A stretch of DNA of 64,000 bases from Caballeronia arvi (GCF_001544695.2 NZ_FCOM02000014.1:1-64000), one strand, 5' to 3'; positions 42,546-51,610 are shown, counted from the first letter of the stretch. The notes: generated by a model not told the origin, from the sequence alone. Numbers and translations are program-made.

Positions 42546-43799
42546 TCAGTCCAGCGCAACGGCGGGCGCCTGCACGCGCGCCCGAGAGGGTGCCGTTTCC
42601 TTCAGACTGAGCGTCACGACAAATCCGATCGCGAGCGCAGCCAATCCGAGATGCATGATGTACTGAATGCCGAAGTGCTTGGCGACGTAACCCGCGATCG
42701 CCGGTGCGAATCCGCCACCGAAAACTTCACCGATGCCGACGACCAGACCCGAAGCCGTCGACATCAGCTCCGCCGGTACCGATTCCGCGCTCAACGGTCC
42801 CACCGTCAGCGTGATCATGCTGAACACGAAAAGAAGCGTGAGCGTGAGGTAGATGAAGAGCGTTGTCGGATTCGCACCGGTTCGCATGAGAAGGAACAGA
42901 AAGACGGCCGCTCCGATCACGGAGAAGATCATGACCGGCTTTCTGCCCAGTCGGTCGGATAGAGCGGGCATCACGAGCGTGCCGAGCGTGCCGCCGAAGC
43001 CGATTGCCGAAAGCACGTAGCCCATCTGCTGCATGCTCAGGTGCAGATAGTCGATCAGGTAGTTCGGGAACAGTGCGCTCAGTACGACGAGGCACGTCAG
43101 CCAGCACAGCATGCCGACGATGTTCAACGGTATGTTGCGGAAGCGAAAGACATCGGTCCACTTGTGGGCGGCAACATCGTGCGTCGCCGTGTGCAATGCG
43201 GCAGCCGTCGATCGAGTATTGCGCAACACCCTGAACATCAGGTAAGCCACCAATAACCCCGGAATCGACACGACCGCGAAAATCCAGTGCCACGGCAGCA
43301 CCTTGAGCAATTGCGTCACGAGAATCGGCGCGATGCCCAAGCCAAAAAGCGGCAGCGCCATCTGCTGAATGCCGATGTTGCGCCCGTGTCGCGTCGGCCG
43401 CGATGCATCGAGGGTCGCGATGATGCTCGCAGGCGTGTACGCGCCCTCGGCAAAACCCATCACCGCGCGGATCAGGATCAGCGAGCCGACGCCGGTAGCC
43501 AGACCGCTCAGGCCCGCCAACAGCGAGAACACGACGATCGCCGGAATGATCACCTTGCGGTGACCGACGCGGTCGGAGAGGTTGCCCATGAACATCGCGG
43601 AGATGCCCCATGCGACGGCGAGCGCCCCGGTGATGTGCCCGAGGTCCTGATAGTCCAGGTGCAGGTCCGTCATCATGACGGGAAAGAGCGGCATGATCAT
43701 GAACCGATCGATGCCGACCAGTCCGAAGCCGAGGGACAGCAAGGCGACGGCTTTCCACTCATAAGCCGTATCCCATCTGAATCCGGTGTTGTGTTCCAT
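42546..43799 (-). CDS. MFS transporter
   Basis: 417 residues, about 12 membrane segments. ATG 43799 after GGAGAT. Motif A-like loops GNLSDRVGHRKV and ALSDRLGRKPVM follow TM2 and TM8. Asp31/Arg32 in TM1 (GIDRFMI) resemble the acidic/aromatic-acid carriers. Last gene of the aromatic operon running from 48583 and the likely inner-membrane uptake step, with the porin as outer-membrane entry. Confidence 0.88.
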   Translation of the reverse strand: MEHNTGFRWDTAYEWKAVALLSLGFGLVGIDRFMIMPLFPVMMTDLHLDYQDLGHITGALAVAWGISAMFMGNLSDRVGHRKVIIPAIVVFSLLAGLSGLATGVGSLILIRAVMGFAEGAYTPASIIATLDASRPTRHGRNIGIQQMALPLFGLGIAPILVTQLLKVLPWHWIFAVVSIPGLLVAYLMFRVLRNTRSTAAALHTATHDVAAHKWTDVFRFRNIPLNIVGMLCWLTCLVVLSALFPNYLIDYLHLSMQQMGYVLSAIGFGGTLGTLVMPALSDRLGRKPVMIFSVIGAAVFLFLLMRTGANPTTLFIYLTLTLLFVFSMITLTVGPLSAESVPAELMSTASGLVVGIGEVFGGGFAPAIAGYVAKHFGIQYIMHLGLAALAIGFVVTLSLKETAPSRARVQAPAVALD

Positions 43800-43892
43800 G
43801 TTTGCAATCTCCAGTCGATAAGCGGCGTATTTAGACGCGACGATCCAATGTGCGCGAGGGATTCGCGCACGTTTCCAGCAAGGGAATACGTG

Positions 43893-44993
43893 TCAGAAAG
43901 AGGTCTGCAGGCCGAGGCGGCCGATGACCTGATGCGTCGTGCTCGACTGAGCCGCACCGTTGATCCAGGCGTTGTGTCCGCCTTCGACGTCGCCGCCGGT
44001 CCACTGACAGACCGCCTCGGCATAGAGCGTGGTGCGTTTGGAAAGCAGATACTGCGCTGCGGTCGTGACCTGCTGCGCCCGGTTATGGCTGAGCTGCGCG
44101 TTACCCTTCATGTACTGATAGTTCGCGCCGAACCTGATGTCCGGCATGAACGTGTACAGCCCGCCGACCTGAACCGCCTGCACGACACCGCCCGTCAGCG
44201 TGTTGCGCGTGTTGGTGTAGAGCGCGTTGAGAAACACGTTGCCGATGGTCTGACTCACCCCGCCGCCGAAATTGCGGATACCGTCGTGGCCGTCGTTCAG
44301 CGCCGCATACTTCGTTTCGTTGTAAGCGGCCGCAATGCCGAAACCGCCGATCGCATAGTTCACGCCGAAGCCGATCGTGTTGTTCGCGGAAAACGAGCCT
44401 GGCGTATTGCCGAAACCGTACAACGCGCCGAGTCTCAAGCCCGTGAAGGTGGCCGATACGATCTTGACCGAATTCGACACGCGCGACGTCCCGCCGGTCT
44501 GATCGAAGTCGAACGAGCCGGTCGGATTCTGAGGAATGCCGAGCGCGGCGAACGGCCCCTGGCGCATGTTGTACAGGCCGCCATAGGTAAAGGCGCCATC
44601 CAGCTTCGCCGGCGGGAAGAAGAGGAAGTCGGCCATCAGGTTGTATTGCTGGCCGAACGTGATGCGCCCGACATCGTCCTTCGACAAACCGACGAAAGCC
44701 TGCCGGTTGAAGTCGGCGCCCGGTCCCGGGATTCCCGCGCCGCTGTTCACCGAGAATTGCGACGCAAGCTCGAACAGGGTCTTGTACCCGCCGCCCAGAT
44801 CTTCGATGCCACGAATGCCCCAGATGCTCGGCGTCCAGATCGAGTCGTCGGCTTTGAAGTTGTGGCTGCCGTTTTCGTTGCTCACATAGCTCACGCCGAC
44901 ATCGAGAATGCCGAACAGCGTCACGCTGCTTTGCGCGTGAGCGTGCGTGGCGAGCGCGCACGCCGCGACCAGCGCCAATAGTGTCTTCCTCAT
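43893..44993 (-). CDS. Outer-membrane porin, Burkholderia trimeric type
   Basis: 366 residues with a 20-residue signal peptide (AHA cleavage), then QSSVTLFGILDVGVSYVSN, the first beta strand typical of beta-proteobacterial OpcP-like porins. Alternating beta strands follow, ending in a terminal Phe (LQTSF) as required for BAM-mediated insertion. Start ATG 44993 after GGAGGAAAC. It sits between the MhpA-like hydroxylase and the MFS gene and probably admits the aromatic substrate. Confidence 0.93.
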   Translation of the reverse strand: MRKTLLALVAACALATHAHAQSSVTLFGILDVGVSYVSNENGSHNFKADDSIWTPSIWGIRGIEDLGGGYKTLFELASQFSVNSGAGIPGPGADFNRQAFVGLSKDDVGRITFGQQYNLMADFLFFPPAKLDGAFTYGGLYNMRQGPFAALGIPQNPTGSFDFDQTGGTSRVSNSVKIVSATFTGLRLGALYGFGNTPGSFSANNTIGFGVNYAIGGFGIAAAYNETKYAALNDGHDGIRNFGGGVSQTIGNVFLNALYTNTRNTLTGGVVQAVQVGGLYTFMPDIRFGANYQYMKGNAQLSHNRAQQVTTAAQYLLSKRTTLYAEAVCQWTGGDVEGGHNAWINGAAQSSTTHQVIGRLGLQTSF

Positions 44994-45023
44994 GTTTCCT
45001 CCAGCGGTTTTTATTGTTCGAGT

Positions 45024-46640
45024 TCAGGAAACGGCCGCTTCGATGGATTCGGCAAGCGGAAACCGCGATACGAGGTCGCTCAGCAGCGACGGCAGATCCT
45101 GAAGCGTCTTCACGCCGCCGAAGACGTAGAAGTCGGGCCGCACGACGATGGCTTTGACGCCGTGCTCATCGAAGAACTGCTCGTACTTGCCGCTGACGTC
45201 GAGCAGTACGCGATCCTTGACGGCTTTGTCCGCGTCGGTCGTGATGCCGATCGAACGCCCGCCGATGGCAGCGAGAGCCGCCTTGCACTGCGCGTCGAGA
45301 TACTGGTTCGGGTGCGCATCGAGCGCGATGACGTGAAAGCCGTTGGGCACGGCATCGTCGTAGCGCGATGCTTCACCGAGGTTCCTGACCTGGCCGTGGA
45401 CGCTCAGCAGGCCGGCCACGCTTTCGCACGCGAAGGCCGGGTTCTGGCAGATCAGGCCTTCGGTCAGGCCCGGGAACGGCGCAAGCGCAGGCACTTCGCC
45501 GGCGAGATACGCTTCGTCGCGTCGAGCCGCCTCTTCCTTGTCGGAGATGCAAACGACCTGTCCCATCGCGATGGATGCGTCGATCACCGCGCGCACTTGC
45601 GGACGACGCTCGGGGGTATAGCTTTCGAGCAGGCGGTCCGATGAAATGCCCTTGAGGATCTGGTCGAAGCGCCAGGCGAGATTCCATGCGTCCCGGATGC
45701 CGGAGCACATGCCCTGGCCCATGAACGGCGGCATCTGATGGGCCGCGTCGCCCGCGAGCACCACGCGCCCGCTATGCCAGTTTCGCGCGATCAGCGAGCG
45801 AAACTTATAGACGGCATGGCGCACGAGCGTCGCGTTCTCCGGCGTGACCCACGGCGACAGCAGTTCCCACACTTTCTCCGGCTTTTGCAGGTCTTCGATC
45901 GATTCGTGCGGCAGGCGCATGAACTCCCAGCGACGGAAGCCGGGGCCGCCCGGCACCATCGTCGTCGGGCGGGCCGGATTGCACCACTGGCCGATGTCGG
46001 GCACATCGAGCTTCACGCCATCGTTGGGCTTCAGATCGATGACGAGCCAGTCTTCCTGGAAACCGAGATCGTCGAACTCGATGTGCTGCGACTTGCGCAC
46101 GAAGCTGTTCGCGCCATCGGCCCCGACGACGTAGCGGGCGCGCACGGTCCGGGTCTCGTCAGTCGGCTCCCAGTTCGCGCCGCTCATGACGCCGCGACGC
46201 AGCGTCAGTTCGCAGCAGTCGGACAACTGCCGCAATCCGGTTGCTTCCCGGCCTTGTTGCACCGAGACATTCGTGAGCGACTTCGCCTTCCTGTCGAGCA
46301 ACGCTTCGAGCGACGGCTGATTGAAGAGGTAGCCCACGGGGCCATCGCTGATAGATTCCGCCGACCAGTCGATTTCAACGAGCGTTTTCCAGTCCGCGTT
46401 GAACCACTGATATTTGGCCGACGGCTGCGAGATGCGCTCGACGTCCTCGCCGATATCCATCGCATGAAAGATGCGGCGGATCTCGTGGTCGTGAAAAACG
46501 GCGCGCGGAAGCGGATACAGCGAAGGCCAGCGATCGAAGACCGCAACGTTATAGCCGCGTTCTCCGAGCAATATCGAAAGAGATTGCCCGACCGGTCCGT
46601 ATCCGACAATCGCGACGTCGAGGATGTTTTGATCTGTCAT
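45024..46640 (-). CDS. FAD-dependent aromatic hydroxylase, MhpA-like (3-(3-hydroxyphenyl)propionate 3-monooxygenase type)
   Basis: 538 residues from ATG 46640 (a GTG three codons earlier is possible). Group A flavin monooxygenase: GYGPVGQSLS at the N-terminus (GxGxxG), ADGANSFVR (DG motif) near residue 185, and GDAAHQMPPFMGQGM (GD motif) near 300. A C-terminal thioredoxin-like extension (about 410-535) is as in MhpA. It ortho-hydroxylates a phenolic acid to a catechol for the dioxygenase encoded upstream. Exact substrate unknown. Confidence 0.87.
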   Translation of the reverse strand: MTDQNILDVAIVGYGPVGQSLSILLGERGYNVAVFDRWPSLYPLPRAVFHDHEIRRIFHAMDIGEDVERISQPSAKYQWFNADWKTLVEIDWSAESISDGPVGYLFNQPSLEALLDRKAKSLTNVSVQQGREATGLRQLSDCCELTLRRGVMSGANWEPTDETRTVRARYVVGADGANSFVRKSQHIEFDDLGFQEDWLVIDLKPNDGVKLDVPDIGQWCNPARPTTMVPGGPGFRRWEFMRLPHESIEDLQKPEKVWELLSPWVTPENATLVRHAVYKFRSLIARNWHSGRVVLAGDAAHQMPPFMGQGMCSGIRDAWNLAWRFDQILKGISSDRLLESYTPERRPQVRAVIDASIAMGQVVCISDKEEAARRDEAYLAGEVPALAPFPGLTEGLICQNPAFACESVAGLLSVHGQVRNLGEASRYDDAVPNGFHVIALDAHPNQYLDAQCKAALAAIGGRSIGITTDADKAVKDRVLLDVSGKYEQFFDEHGVKAIVVRPDFYVFGGVKTLQDLPSLLSDLVSRFPLAESIEAAVS

Positions 46641-46728
46641 TTCGTTCACCTGCTGAAAAAAGAGCGAGTTGTGCCCTGACGCCGGATGAACCGGCAGTCA
46701 TCGAATCGATGCAAAGGGTGCGAAGCGG

Positions 46729-47667
46729 TCAGTCTTTTAAAACGACGCCGGCTTCGGTGTTATGGATGAAGTCGTCGGGGACCGGCGGGCCCCATAGATA
46801 GAGCGAGTCTTCCGGCGCGAAGTCGCCGGCGGGCCACGTCTTGCCTGCGGACACGAAATCGATGTCGGCGGAGTACTCGCAGAACGAGCCCCACGGGTCT
46901 TGCACGTAGTGGAAGTAGTTCGAACCCAGCACGTGCCTGCCCGTGCCCCAGCCCAACGCGTAACCGGCAGCCGCCATCTGCGACGCGCCCTGGCCCACGA
47001 GATTCACGTTATCGACATCCCACGCCGCGTGATGCCAGCCGCGCGCGCTGCTCTTGGCGAACGCGACCAGATGATGATCGCTGCCGTGCGGCGCATGGGT
47101 GAACGCGATGATGTCGAGCGACTTGTCCGACAGACGCAGGCCGAGCGCCTTGCCGTAAAAGTCGAGCGCGCCGAGGACGTCAGGCGAGAACAGCAACACG
47201 TGAGAGAGCCGTCGCGGACGCACGGTCTTGGCTTCCGAGCGCATGTGGGCGCCGCGCTGATCCGCGTTGCTCGACGCGACGACGCACGGCGCCTTGTCGA
47301 AGGGCGTCGTCTTCGGGCCGATCTTCACCTGGATCAGATTGCCGTCCGGATCGTGGAACCAGATGCCTCGATCGGGCGAGGCAACCAGTTCCGCGCCCGC
47401 CGCCACCGCCTGATTGCGGATCGCTGCGAAGTCTTCCTCGAAGCAGTTGAAGCTGAGATACGCGAGTGACTTTCTCGATGCAGGAAGGATGCGCGCCCAG
47501 CGATGGCCATCGGCTGCGCGTAATTCGAGTTCTGCGACGGTCGCTGCCACGTCGAGACCGAACGCGCTGAAGAAGCGCTCTGCATCGGCGAGCGAGGGAA
47601 CGTTGAGCGCAAAGTGATCGATCGAGTGAACACTCGCGCATGCGGATGCTACGGCAGGGTCGCTCAT
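46729..47667 (-). CDS. VOC-family extradiol ring-cleavage dioxygenase
   Basis: 312 residues from ATG 47667 (TGGAGAC upstream); the open frame further upstream overlaps the FAH gene region and is not family-like. Two vicinal-oxygen-chelate modules: residues 15-120 and 152-290. The C-terminal module holds the Fe(II) ligands: His156 (LSHVLLF), His212/213 (GWHHAAWDV) and Glu264 (FCEYSAD). It meta-cleaves the catechol formed by the MhpA-like enzyme (BphC/2,3-dihydroxyaryl type). Confidence 0.88.
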   Translation of the reverse strand: MSDPAVASACASVHSIDHFALNVPSLADAERFFSAFGLDVAATVAELELRAADGHRWARILPASRKSLAYLSFNCFEEDFAAIRNQAVAAGAELVASPDRGIWFHDPDGNLIQVKIGPKTTPFDKAPCVVASSNADQRGAHMRSEAKTVRPRRLSHVLLFSPDVLGALDFYGKALGLRLSDKSLDIIAFTHAPHGSDHHLVAFAKSSARGWHHAAWDVDNVNLVGQGASQMAAAGYALGWGTGRHVLGSNYFHYVQDPWGSFCEYSADIDFVSAGKTWPAGDFAPEDSLYLWGPPVPDDFIHNTEAGVVLKD

Positions 47668-47734
47668 GACTGTGTCTCCATGTTCGCCATGTTGAATGAG
47701 CGCCGGTTCTGCGACCGGCTTCGCGGATAAGGGA

Positions 47735-48583
47735 TTAGCGCGCTGCTTCGTCGGCGATGACATTGCGCAGGGTGCCGATCTTCTCGACCGACACTTCGCA
47801 CACGTCGCCTGCTTTCATCAGGAGCCGCGGCGTGCGGGCCCAGCCGATGCCCGATGGCGTGCCGGATACGATCACGTCGCCCGGTTCGAGCGTGATGGCT
47901 TCGCTGATCACGCTGATGAGCGTCGCGACGTCGAAGACCATGTCGCTGGTGCTCGCCGACTGAACCACTTCGCCGTTCACGCGCGTTTCCAGCAGCAGGC
48001 CTTTCGCGCCCGCGGGCAATTCGTCGGCGGTCACGAGGTCGGGACCGAACGCGCCCGTGCCATCGAAATTCTTGCCGACGGTCCACTGCGGCGTCTTGAA
48101 CTGATACTCGCGCACGGAGCCGTCGTTGAAGAGCGCATAGCCCGCGACGTGCGAGAGCGCGTCTTCCTTCGCGATGCGGCGGCCGCCCGTGCCCAGCACG
48201 ACCGCGACTTCACCTTCGTAGTCGAGCCCTTCGCAATCGGTCACGCCCGGACGAATCATCGGCTGCTCGTGTGCGATGAGACTGGTGTTCACGCGCAGGA
48301 AAAGCGTCGGGTAATCGGGTTGTTCGTACTTGCTTTCCTTCGTGTGATCGGCGTAGTTCAGACCCACGCAAACGATCTTCGGCGGCTTTTGCAGCGGCGG
48401 AAGGAACTTCAGGCCGGCGGCAGGCACTTTGTCCTCGGTCGCGTGAGTCTTCGCGTACTCATCGAGACAAACGCCGCGAGCGAGCAGCGACTCCAGCGGC
48501 TCGTCGCCGATGACGCGCACATGATCTCCGTCGCGAACCCCGAGGGTTGCCTTGCCATTCATTTCGAAACTGACGAACCGCAT
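47735..48583 (-). CDS. Fumarylacetoacetate hydrolase (FAH) family protein
   Basis: 282 residues; ATG 48583 after AGGAGG. C-terminal FAH catalytic domain from about residue 70: VGLNYADHTKES, DYEGEVAVVLGTGGR with metal-binding Glu residues, the WTVGKNFDGTGAFGP block and PGDVIVSGTPSGIGWARTP. Such enzymes hydrolyse or decarboxylate ring-cleavage products (hydroxymuconate-type or acylpyruvates). First gene of the aromatic operon, taking the place usually held by an MhpC-type alpha/beta hydrolase. Confidence 0.9.
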   Translation of the reverse strand: MRFVSFEMNGKATLGVRDGDHVRVIGDEPLESLLARGVCLDEYAKTHATEDKVPAAGLKFLPPLQKPPKIVCVGLNYADHTKESKYEQPDYPTLFLRVNTSLIAHEQPMIRPGVTDCEGLDYEGEVAVVLGTGGRRIAKEDALSHVAGYALFNDGSVREYQFKTPQWTVGKNFDGTGAFGPDLVTADELPAGAKGLLLETRVNGEVVQSASTSDMVFDVATLISVISEAITLEPGDVIVSGTPSGIGWARTPRLLMKAGDVCEVSVEKIGTLRNVIADEAAR

Positions 48584-48637
48584 ATTGCCTCCTGTTCACC
48601 CGAGGCGACTTGCCTCAGGGCTGAGTGCTTATCGAAT

Positions 48638-48651
48638 TGACGAATTTGTCA
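48638..48651. promoter_or_regulatory. TetR-type operator 1 (TGAC-N6-GTCA)
   Basis: TGACGAATTTGTCA, an inverted repeat with 4-base perfect arms, between the FAH and TetR genes. Its centre is 33 bases, about three helical turns, from operator 2, so both would lie on the same DNA face. Confidence 0.6.
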
Positions 48652-48670
48652 TTTCTAATTTTAAGCAAAA

Positions 48671-48684
48671 TGACAATATCGTCA
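48671..48684. promoter_or_regulatory. TetR-type operator 2 (TGAC-N6-GTCA)
   Basis: TGACAATATCGTCA, the same TGAC-N6-GTCA pattern as operator 1, in an AT-rich stretch that probably holds the divergent promoters of the aromatic operon and of the TetR gene. Confidence 0.6.
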
Positions 48685-48757
48685 ATATGAATCGACATAG
48701 GACAAACCCGCAGGCGGCATGCGCTGCTAAAATCAAGCCAGATCAAAGGGATAGTCA

Positions 48758-49462
48758 ATGGAAGCGACAGATTCGATCGAGAATCATCGAACCCGCGTGG
48801 GCGCATTGCGACGCGAGAAGACGCGCATTCGTCTGATCGAAAGCGCGCTGAGCGTTTTTGCGGAGAAGGGCGCGGACGCGCCGACGATCGACGATTTCAT
48901 CGCGGCGGCGGGCGTGGCGCGCGGGACGTTCTATAACTACTTCCGCACGACGGCGGAACTGCTGTCAGCGGTGGCCGGCGAAAGCAGCGATGAAGTGCTC
49001 GCGGTCATCGACCCACTCGTGCGCGCAATCGATGATCCGGCACAGCGCGTGGTGGTGGGTTCGCGCCTCTATATGGGCATGGCGGCGCGCTATCCGCTGT
49101 GGGGCGCGTTCATCACGCGGGTGGGCACGAAGCGGGGTTCGCGAGGCCGCCTGCTCGACGAATACCTTGTTCGAGATCTGCAGATGGCTCTGGATGCGGG
49201 TCGCTTCGACGTAGCGGACGTGGTCGTCGCACGCGATATTGCGCTCGGCTCGATCATGTACGGCATCGACACGCTGCTATCTGACGACGCGCCAGTCGAC
49301 TACGCCGAGCAGTCGATGTACGCGCTCATGCGCGCCTTCGGCATCGGAGCGCGGGAAGCTCGCAAACTTGCCTATGCGCCGATCGCCGAACCTCCGGCGC
49401 CGCGCGGCGCCATCTTCGAACGCGTCGATGCGTCGGGAGACGAAGACGGCGAGCTGCCGTGA
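48758..49462 (+). CDS. TetR-family regulator of the aromatic operon
   Basis: 234 residues; ATG 48758 after AAAGGG. HTH about 20-65 (RLIESALSVFAEKGADAPTIDDFIAAAGVARGTFYNYF), then an all-helical ligand domain and a Pro-rich tail. Divergent from the FAH-VOC-MhpA-porin-MFS operon across 174 bases that contain two matching operators, so it very likely represses that operon and itself until an aromatic ligand binds. Confidence 0.9.
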   Translation: MEATDSIENHRTRVGALRREKTRIRLIESALSVFAEKGADAPTIDDFIAAAGVARGTFYNYFRTTAELLSAVAGESSDEVLAVIDPLVRAIDDPAQRVVVGSRLYMGMAARYPLWGAFITRVGTKRGSRGRLLDEYLVRDLQMALDAGRFDVADVVVARDIALGSIMYGIDTLLSDDAPVDYAEQSMYALMRAFGIGAREARKLAYAPIAEPPAPRGAIFERVDASGDEDGELP

Positions 49463-49574
49463 CGCGACGAGTCAATCATCGAGATGCATTGCGCGAAATC
49501 GTGTCCTAGACTCAATTACTCGCGCATTCAACAATCTGCTCGCTGTGTCCTTTCGTCCGACCAAAGGAGAAGCG

Positions 49575-49937
49575 ATGGACTGCACCGAGATCTACACCAG
49601 CCTCGACGGACACTCGAAGTTCAGGCGGCTCTCCGCGTTCGAGGCAAATCCCGTGCTGTTCAACGGCGTCGCCGTCATGCTGTCTTCGCCGCAGCCGTGC
49701 GAAAGCGTGCTCGTGCACGAGTTCGACGGCGACTACTTTCTCGGTTGGCATAATCCGCCGTCGCGGCAATACGTCGTGATGCTGGAAGGGGAACTCGAAA
49801 TCACCGTGCAAGGCGGTGACGCAGCGCAGCGTTTTCCTGCGGGCGCGGTTTTCCTGGCAGGCGATCTGCACGGCACCGGCCATTCGACGCGCGCGCTGCG
49901 AGCGGGCCGCGCATTGGTCATCAACTTGCGAGGATGA
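49575..49937 (+). CDS. Single-domain cupin protein
   Basis: 120 residues; ATG 49575 after AAAGGAG. Cupin fold with SRQYVVMLEGELEITVQGG and PAGAVFLAGDLHGTGHSTR; two His in LHGTGH could bind a metal, but the first cupin His motif (HxH) is not evident (WHNPPSRQ). Lies 112 bases after TetR and five bases before the SDR gene. It may be an isomerase or sensor protein; function unknown. Confidence 0.75.
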   Translation: MDCTEIYTSLDGHSKFRRLSAFEANPVLFNGVAVMLSSPQPCESVLVHEFDGDYFLGWHNPPSRQYVVMLEGELEITVQGGDAAQRFPAGAVFLAGDLHGTGHSTRALRAGRALVINLRG

Positions 49938-49941
49938 GACG

Positions 49942-50688
49942 ATGCTGTCGAAGAATGCCTTGGCAGTCGTGACGGGCGGAAGCAGCGGCATCGGCTTCGC
50001 CGCCGCCGAGCGGTTCGTTGCCGAAGGCGCGCGCGTGGTGATCAGCGGGCGCAACGAGGAAAAACTGCAACGGGCCGCGCAGATGCTGGGCGATCGTGCG
50101 CTGCCCGTCGTCGCGGACGCCGCGAGCCAGGACGACATGCAGCGGCTGTATCAGACCGCCGTCGATCACTTTCAGTGCGATGTCGGCATCGTGGTCGCCA
50201 ACGCGGGCGTGTCGCGGCAGACGCCCGTGCCCGAGACCTCGCTCGCGGAGTTTTCCGACGTCCTCAGCGTCAACGTCGGCGGCGTGTATGCGACGGTGCG
50301 CGAAGCCCTTCCGTTTCTCGCGCGGCCCGCATCGATCATTCTGGTTGCGTCGCTTGCGGCGAATCAGGGCACGAAAAATTTCTCTGCTTATTGCGCGTCG
50401 AAGGCGGCGGTGGTTTCGCTGGCGAAGTGCTTTGCGGCGGAGTTCATCGGCTTCGACATACGCGTCAACAGCATTTCACCGGGCGTGGCCAACACGCCGA
50501 TCTTCGAATCGCTGGGCATGTCCGAAGCGCAACTGATGCAATGGTCGAACGTGATTCCGATGAAGCGGCCCGCCGAGCCAGCCGAAATCGCCGCGGCGAT
50601 TCTATTTCTCGCGTCCGATGCGTCGCGGTATATGACGGGTGCCGATCTCGCGGTCGACGGGGGAATGTCGGGGATCAGTCCGTTCTGA
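49942..50688 (+). CDS. Short-chain dehydrogenase/reductase (SDR)
   Basis: 248 residues. Rossmann TGGSSGIGFA near residue 11, NAGVS, catalytic Ser in VASLAA, and the Tyr/Lys pair in AYCASK. The C-terminal TGADLAVDGGMSG is classical SDR. Coupled to the cupin gene (four bases apart). An alcohol or ketone intermediate of the neighbouring aromatic route is a reasonable but unproven substrate. Confidence 0.9.
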   Translation: MLSKNALAVVTGGSSGIGFAAAERFVAEGARVVISGRNEEKLQRAAQMLGDRALPVVADAASQDDMQRLYQTAVDHFQCDVGIVVANAGVSRQTPVPETSLAEFSDVLSVNVGGVYATVREALPFLARPASIILVASLAANQGTKNFSAYCASKAAVVSLAKCFAAEFIGFDIRVNSISPGVANTPIFESLGMSEAQLMQWSNVIPMKRPAEPAEIAAAILFLASDASRYMTGADLAVDGGMSGISPF

Positions 50689-50760
50689 GCGTCGGGGATG
50701 TTCGGTCGGTTCCTGGCGCATTATCGATAGATATGCTAACTATCATCGAATATCAGCGAC

Positions 50761-51414
50761 TCACGAAGTCGTCTTGCCGAGCGCGTTCCACAGCACGCCG
50801 GTCGCCTTGCGGAATGCGGGCAGATCCGGAGCATGACTTCCCGAGCGCCGCAGAAAAACGATCAGGCCTTGCCAGTGCGAGTAAATCAGTGCGCCTCGAA
50901 TGCGGCATTCCTGCGTCGGCAAATCAGGATTGATCTGCGATACGAGTGAGCTGAACAGCGTCTGGTATTTCACGCTCACATCCTCCATCACCTCGCGCAT
51001 CGCGGGATGGTGTTCGGCGAGACACCAGCATTCGAGAGCGAACGGACTGAGCAGATTGCTCGACCGGTTCAGCGCGTTGAAGGTTTCGTCGAGCACGGCA
51101 TGAAGGCGCGCTTCAGGCGTGAGCCGGGTGTCCTCGCCCAGTTCGTTGAAGCGGCGCAGATAGCGCTGCGCGAGTGCCTCGATGGTCGCCTTGAGCAGCA
51201 CATCGCGGCTGCCGAAATAATGCTGCAGCGTAGCGAGACGAATATTCGCGGCCGCCGCGACGGCCCGCTGCGTGAACCCGCTATTCCCCGCCGACGCGAA
51301 AACGTTGATCGCCGCTTCGAGAATTTCTGGGATGCGCGTTTCGCGATTCCCCCGGACCATTCCCTTCTTCGCCGTCTCCGCGACGCCGGACAGCGCAATC
51401 GTCAGATTTTCCAT
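50761..51414 (-). CDS. TetR-family regulator
   Basis: 217 residues. HTH about 28-70 (ILEAAINVFASAGNSGFTQRAVAAAANIRLATLQHYF), helical ligand domain after that. The ribosome site before ATG 51414 is weak; a Met at residue 19 is an alternative start. Convergent with the SDR gene. The 220 bases upstream contain repeated TGACC/GGTCA elements, so it probably regulates itself and the divergent small gene. Confidence 0.88.
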   Translation of the reverse strand: MENLTIALSGVAETAKKGMVRGNRETRIPEILEAAINVFASAGNSGFTQRAVAAAANIRLATLQHYFGSRDVLLKATIEALAQRYLRRFNELGEDTRLTPEARLHAVLDETFNALNRSSNLLSPFALECWCLAEHHPAMREVMEDVSVKYQTLFSSLVSQINPDLPTQECRIRGALIYSHWQGLIVFLRRSGSHAPDLPAFRKATGVLWNALGKTTS

Positions 51415-51464
51415 CGTTCGTCCCGCCCCTTTTCACGAGGTTCGATTTCGCAGGGAGGTTCAGC

Positions 51465-51493
51465 TGACCTATAAGTATTAGTCTGCTGACCAA
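51465..51493. repeat. Direct repeat GCTGACC (half-sites)
   Basis: GCTGACC occurs near 51462 and again near 51484, about 22 bases or two helical turns apart, upstream of the TetR start. They match the half-sites of the palindromes at 51574-51610. Confidence 0.4.
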
Positions 51494-51573
51494 CTGCTGG
51501 AATCTTATACCTCGATACGGGCGGATAGCCAGCTAAGTAGTGGTAAACAAGTAGTCATGCTTTCCTTGTTAAT

Positions 51574-51587
51574 TGGTCAACTGACCA
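51574..51587. promoter_or_regulatory. TetR-type operator TGGTCA-AC-TGACCA
   Basis: Perfect 6-base inverted repeat with a 2-base spacer in the intergenic region between the TetR gene and the small plus-strand gene. Confidence 0.55.
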
Positions 51588-51594
51588 CTAGTAT

Positions 51595-51610
51595 TTGGTC
51601 ATTGGACCAA
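51595..51610. promoter_or_regulatory. TetR-type operator TTGGTC-ATTG-GACCAA
   Basis: Perfect 6-base inverted repeat, 4-base spacer, eight bases after the preceding palindrome. It shares the GGTC/GACC half-site. Confidence 0.55.

Noticed and set aside
39776..42559. A 927-codon open frame on the minus strand across the symporter and PLP-enzyme genes.
   Set aside because: It spans two well-supported genes and the gap between them in antisense, and its composition (His/Arg/Asp-rich) resembles no protein family.
50735..50752. Short GATAG...CTATC hairpin between the convergent SDR and TetR genes as a terminator.
   Set aside because: Only a 5-base AT-rich stem with no U-tract; too weak to call.
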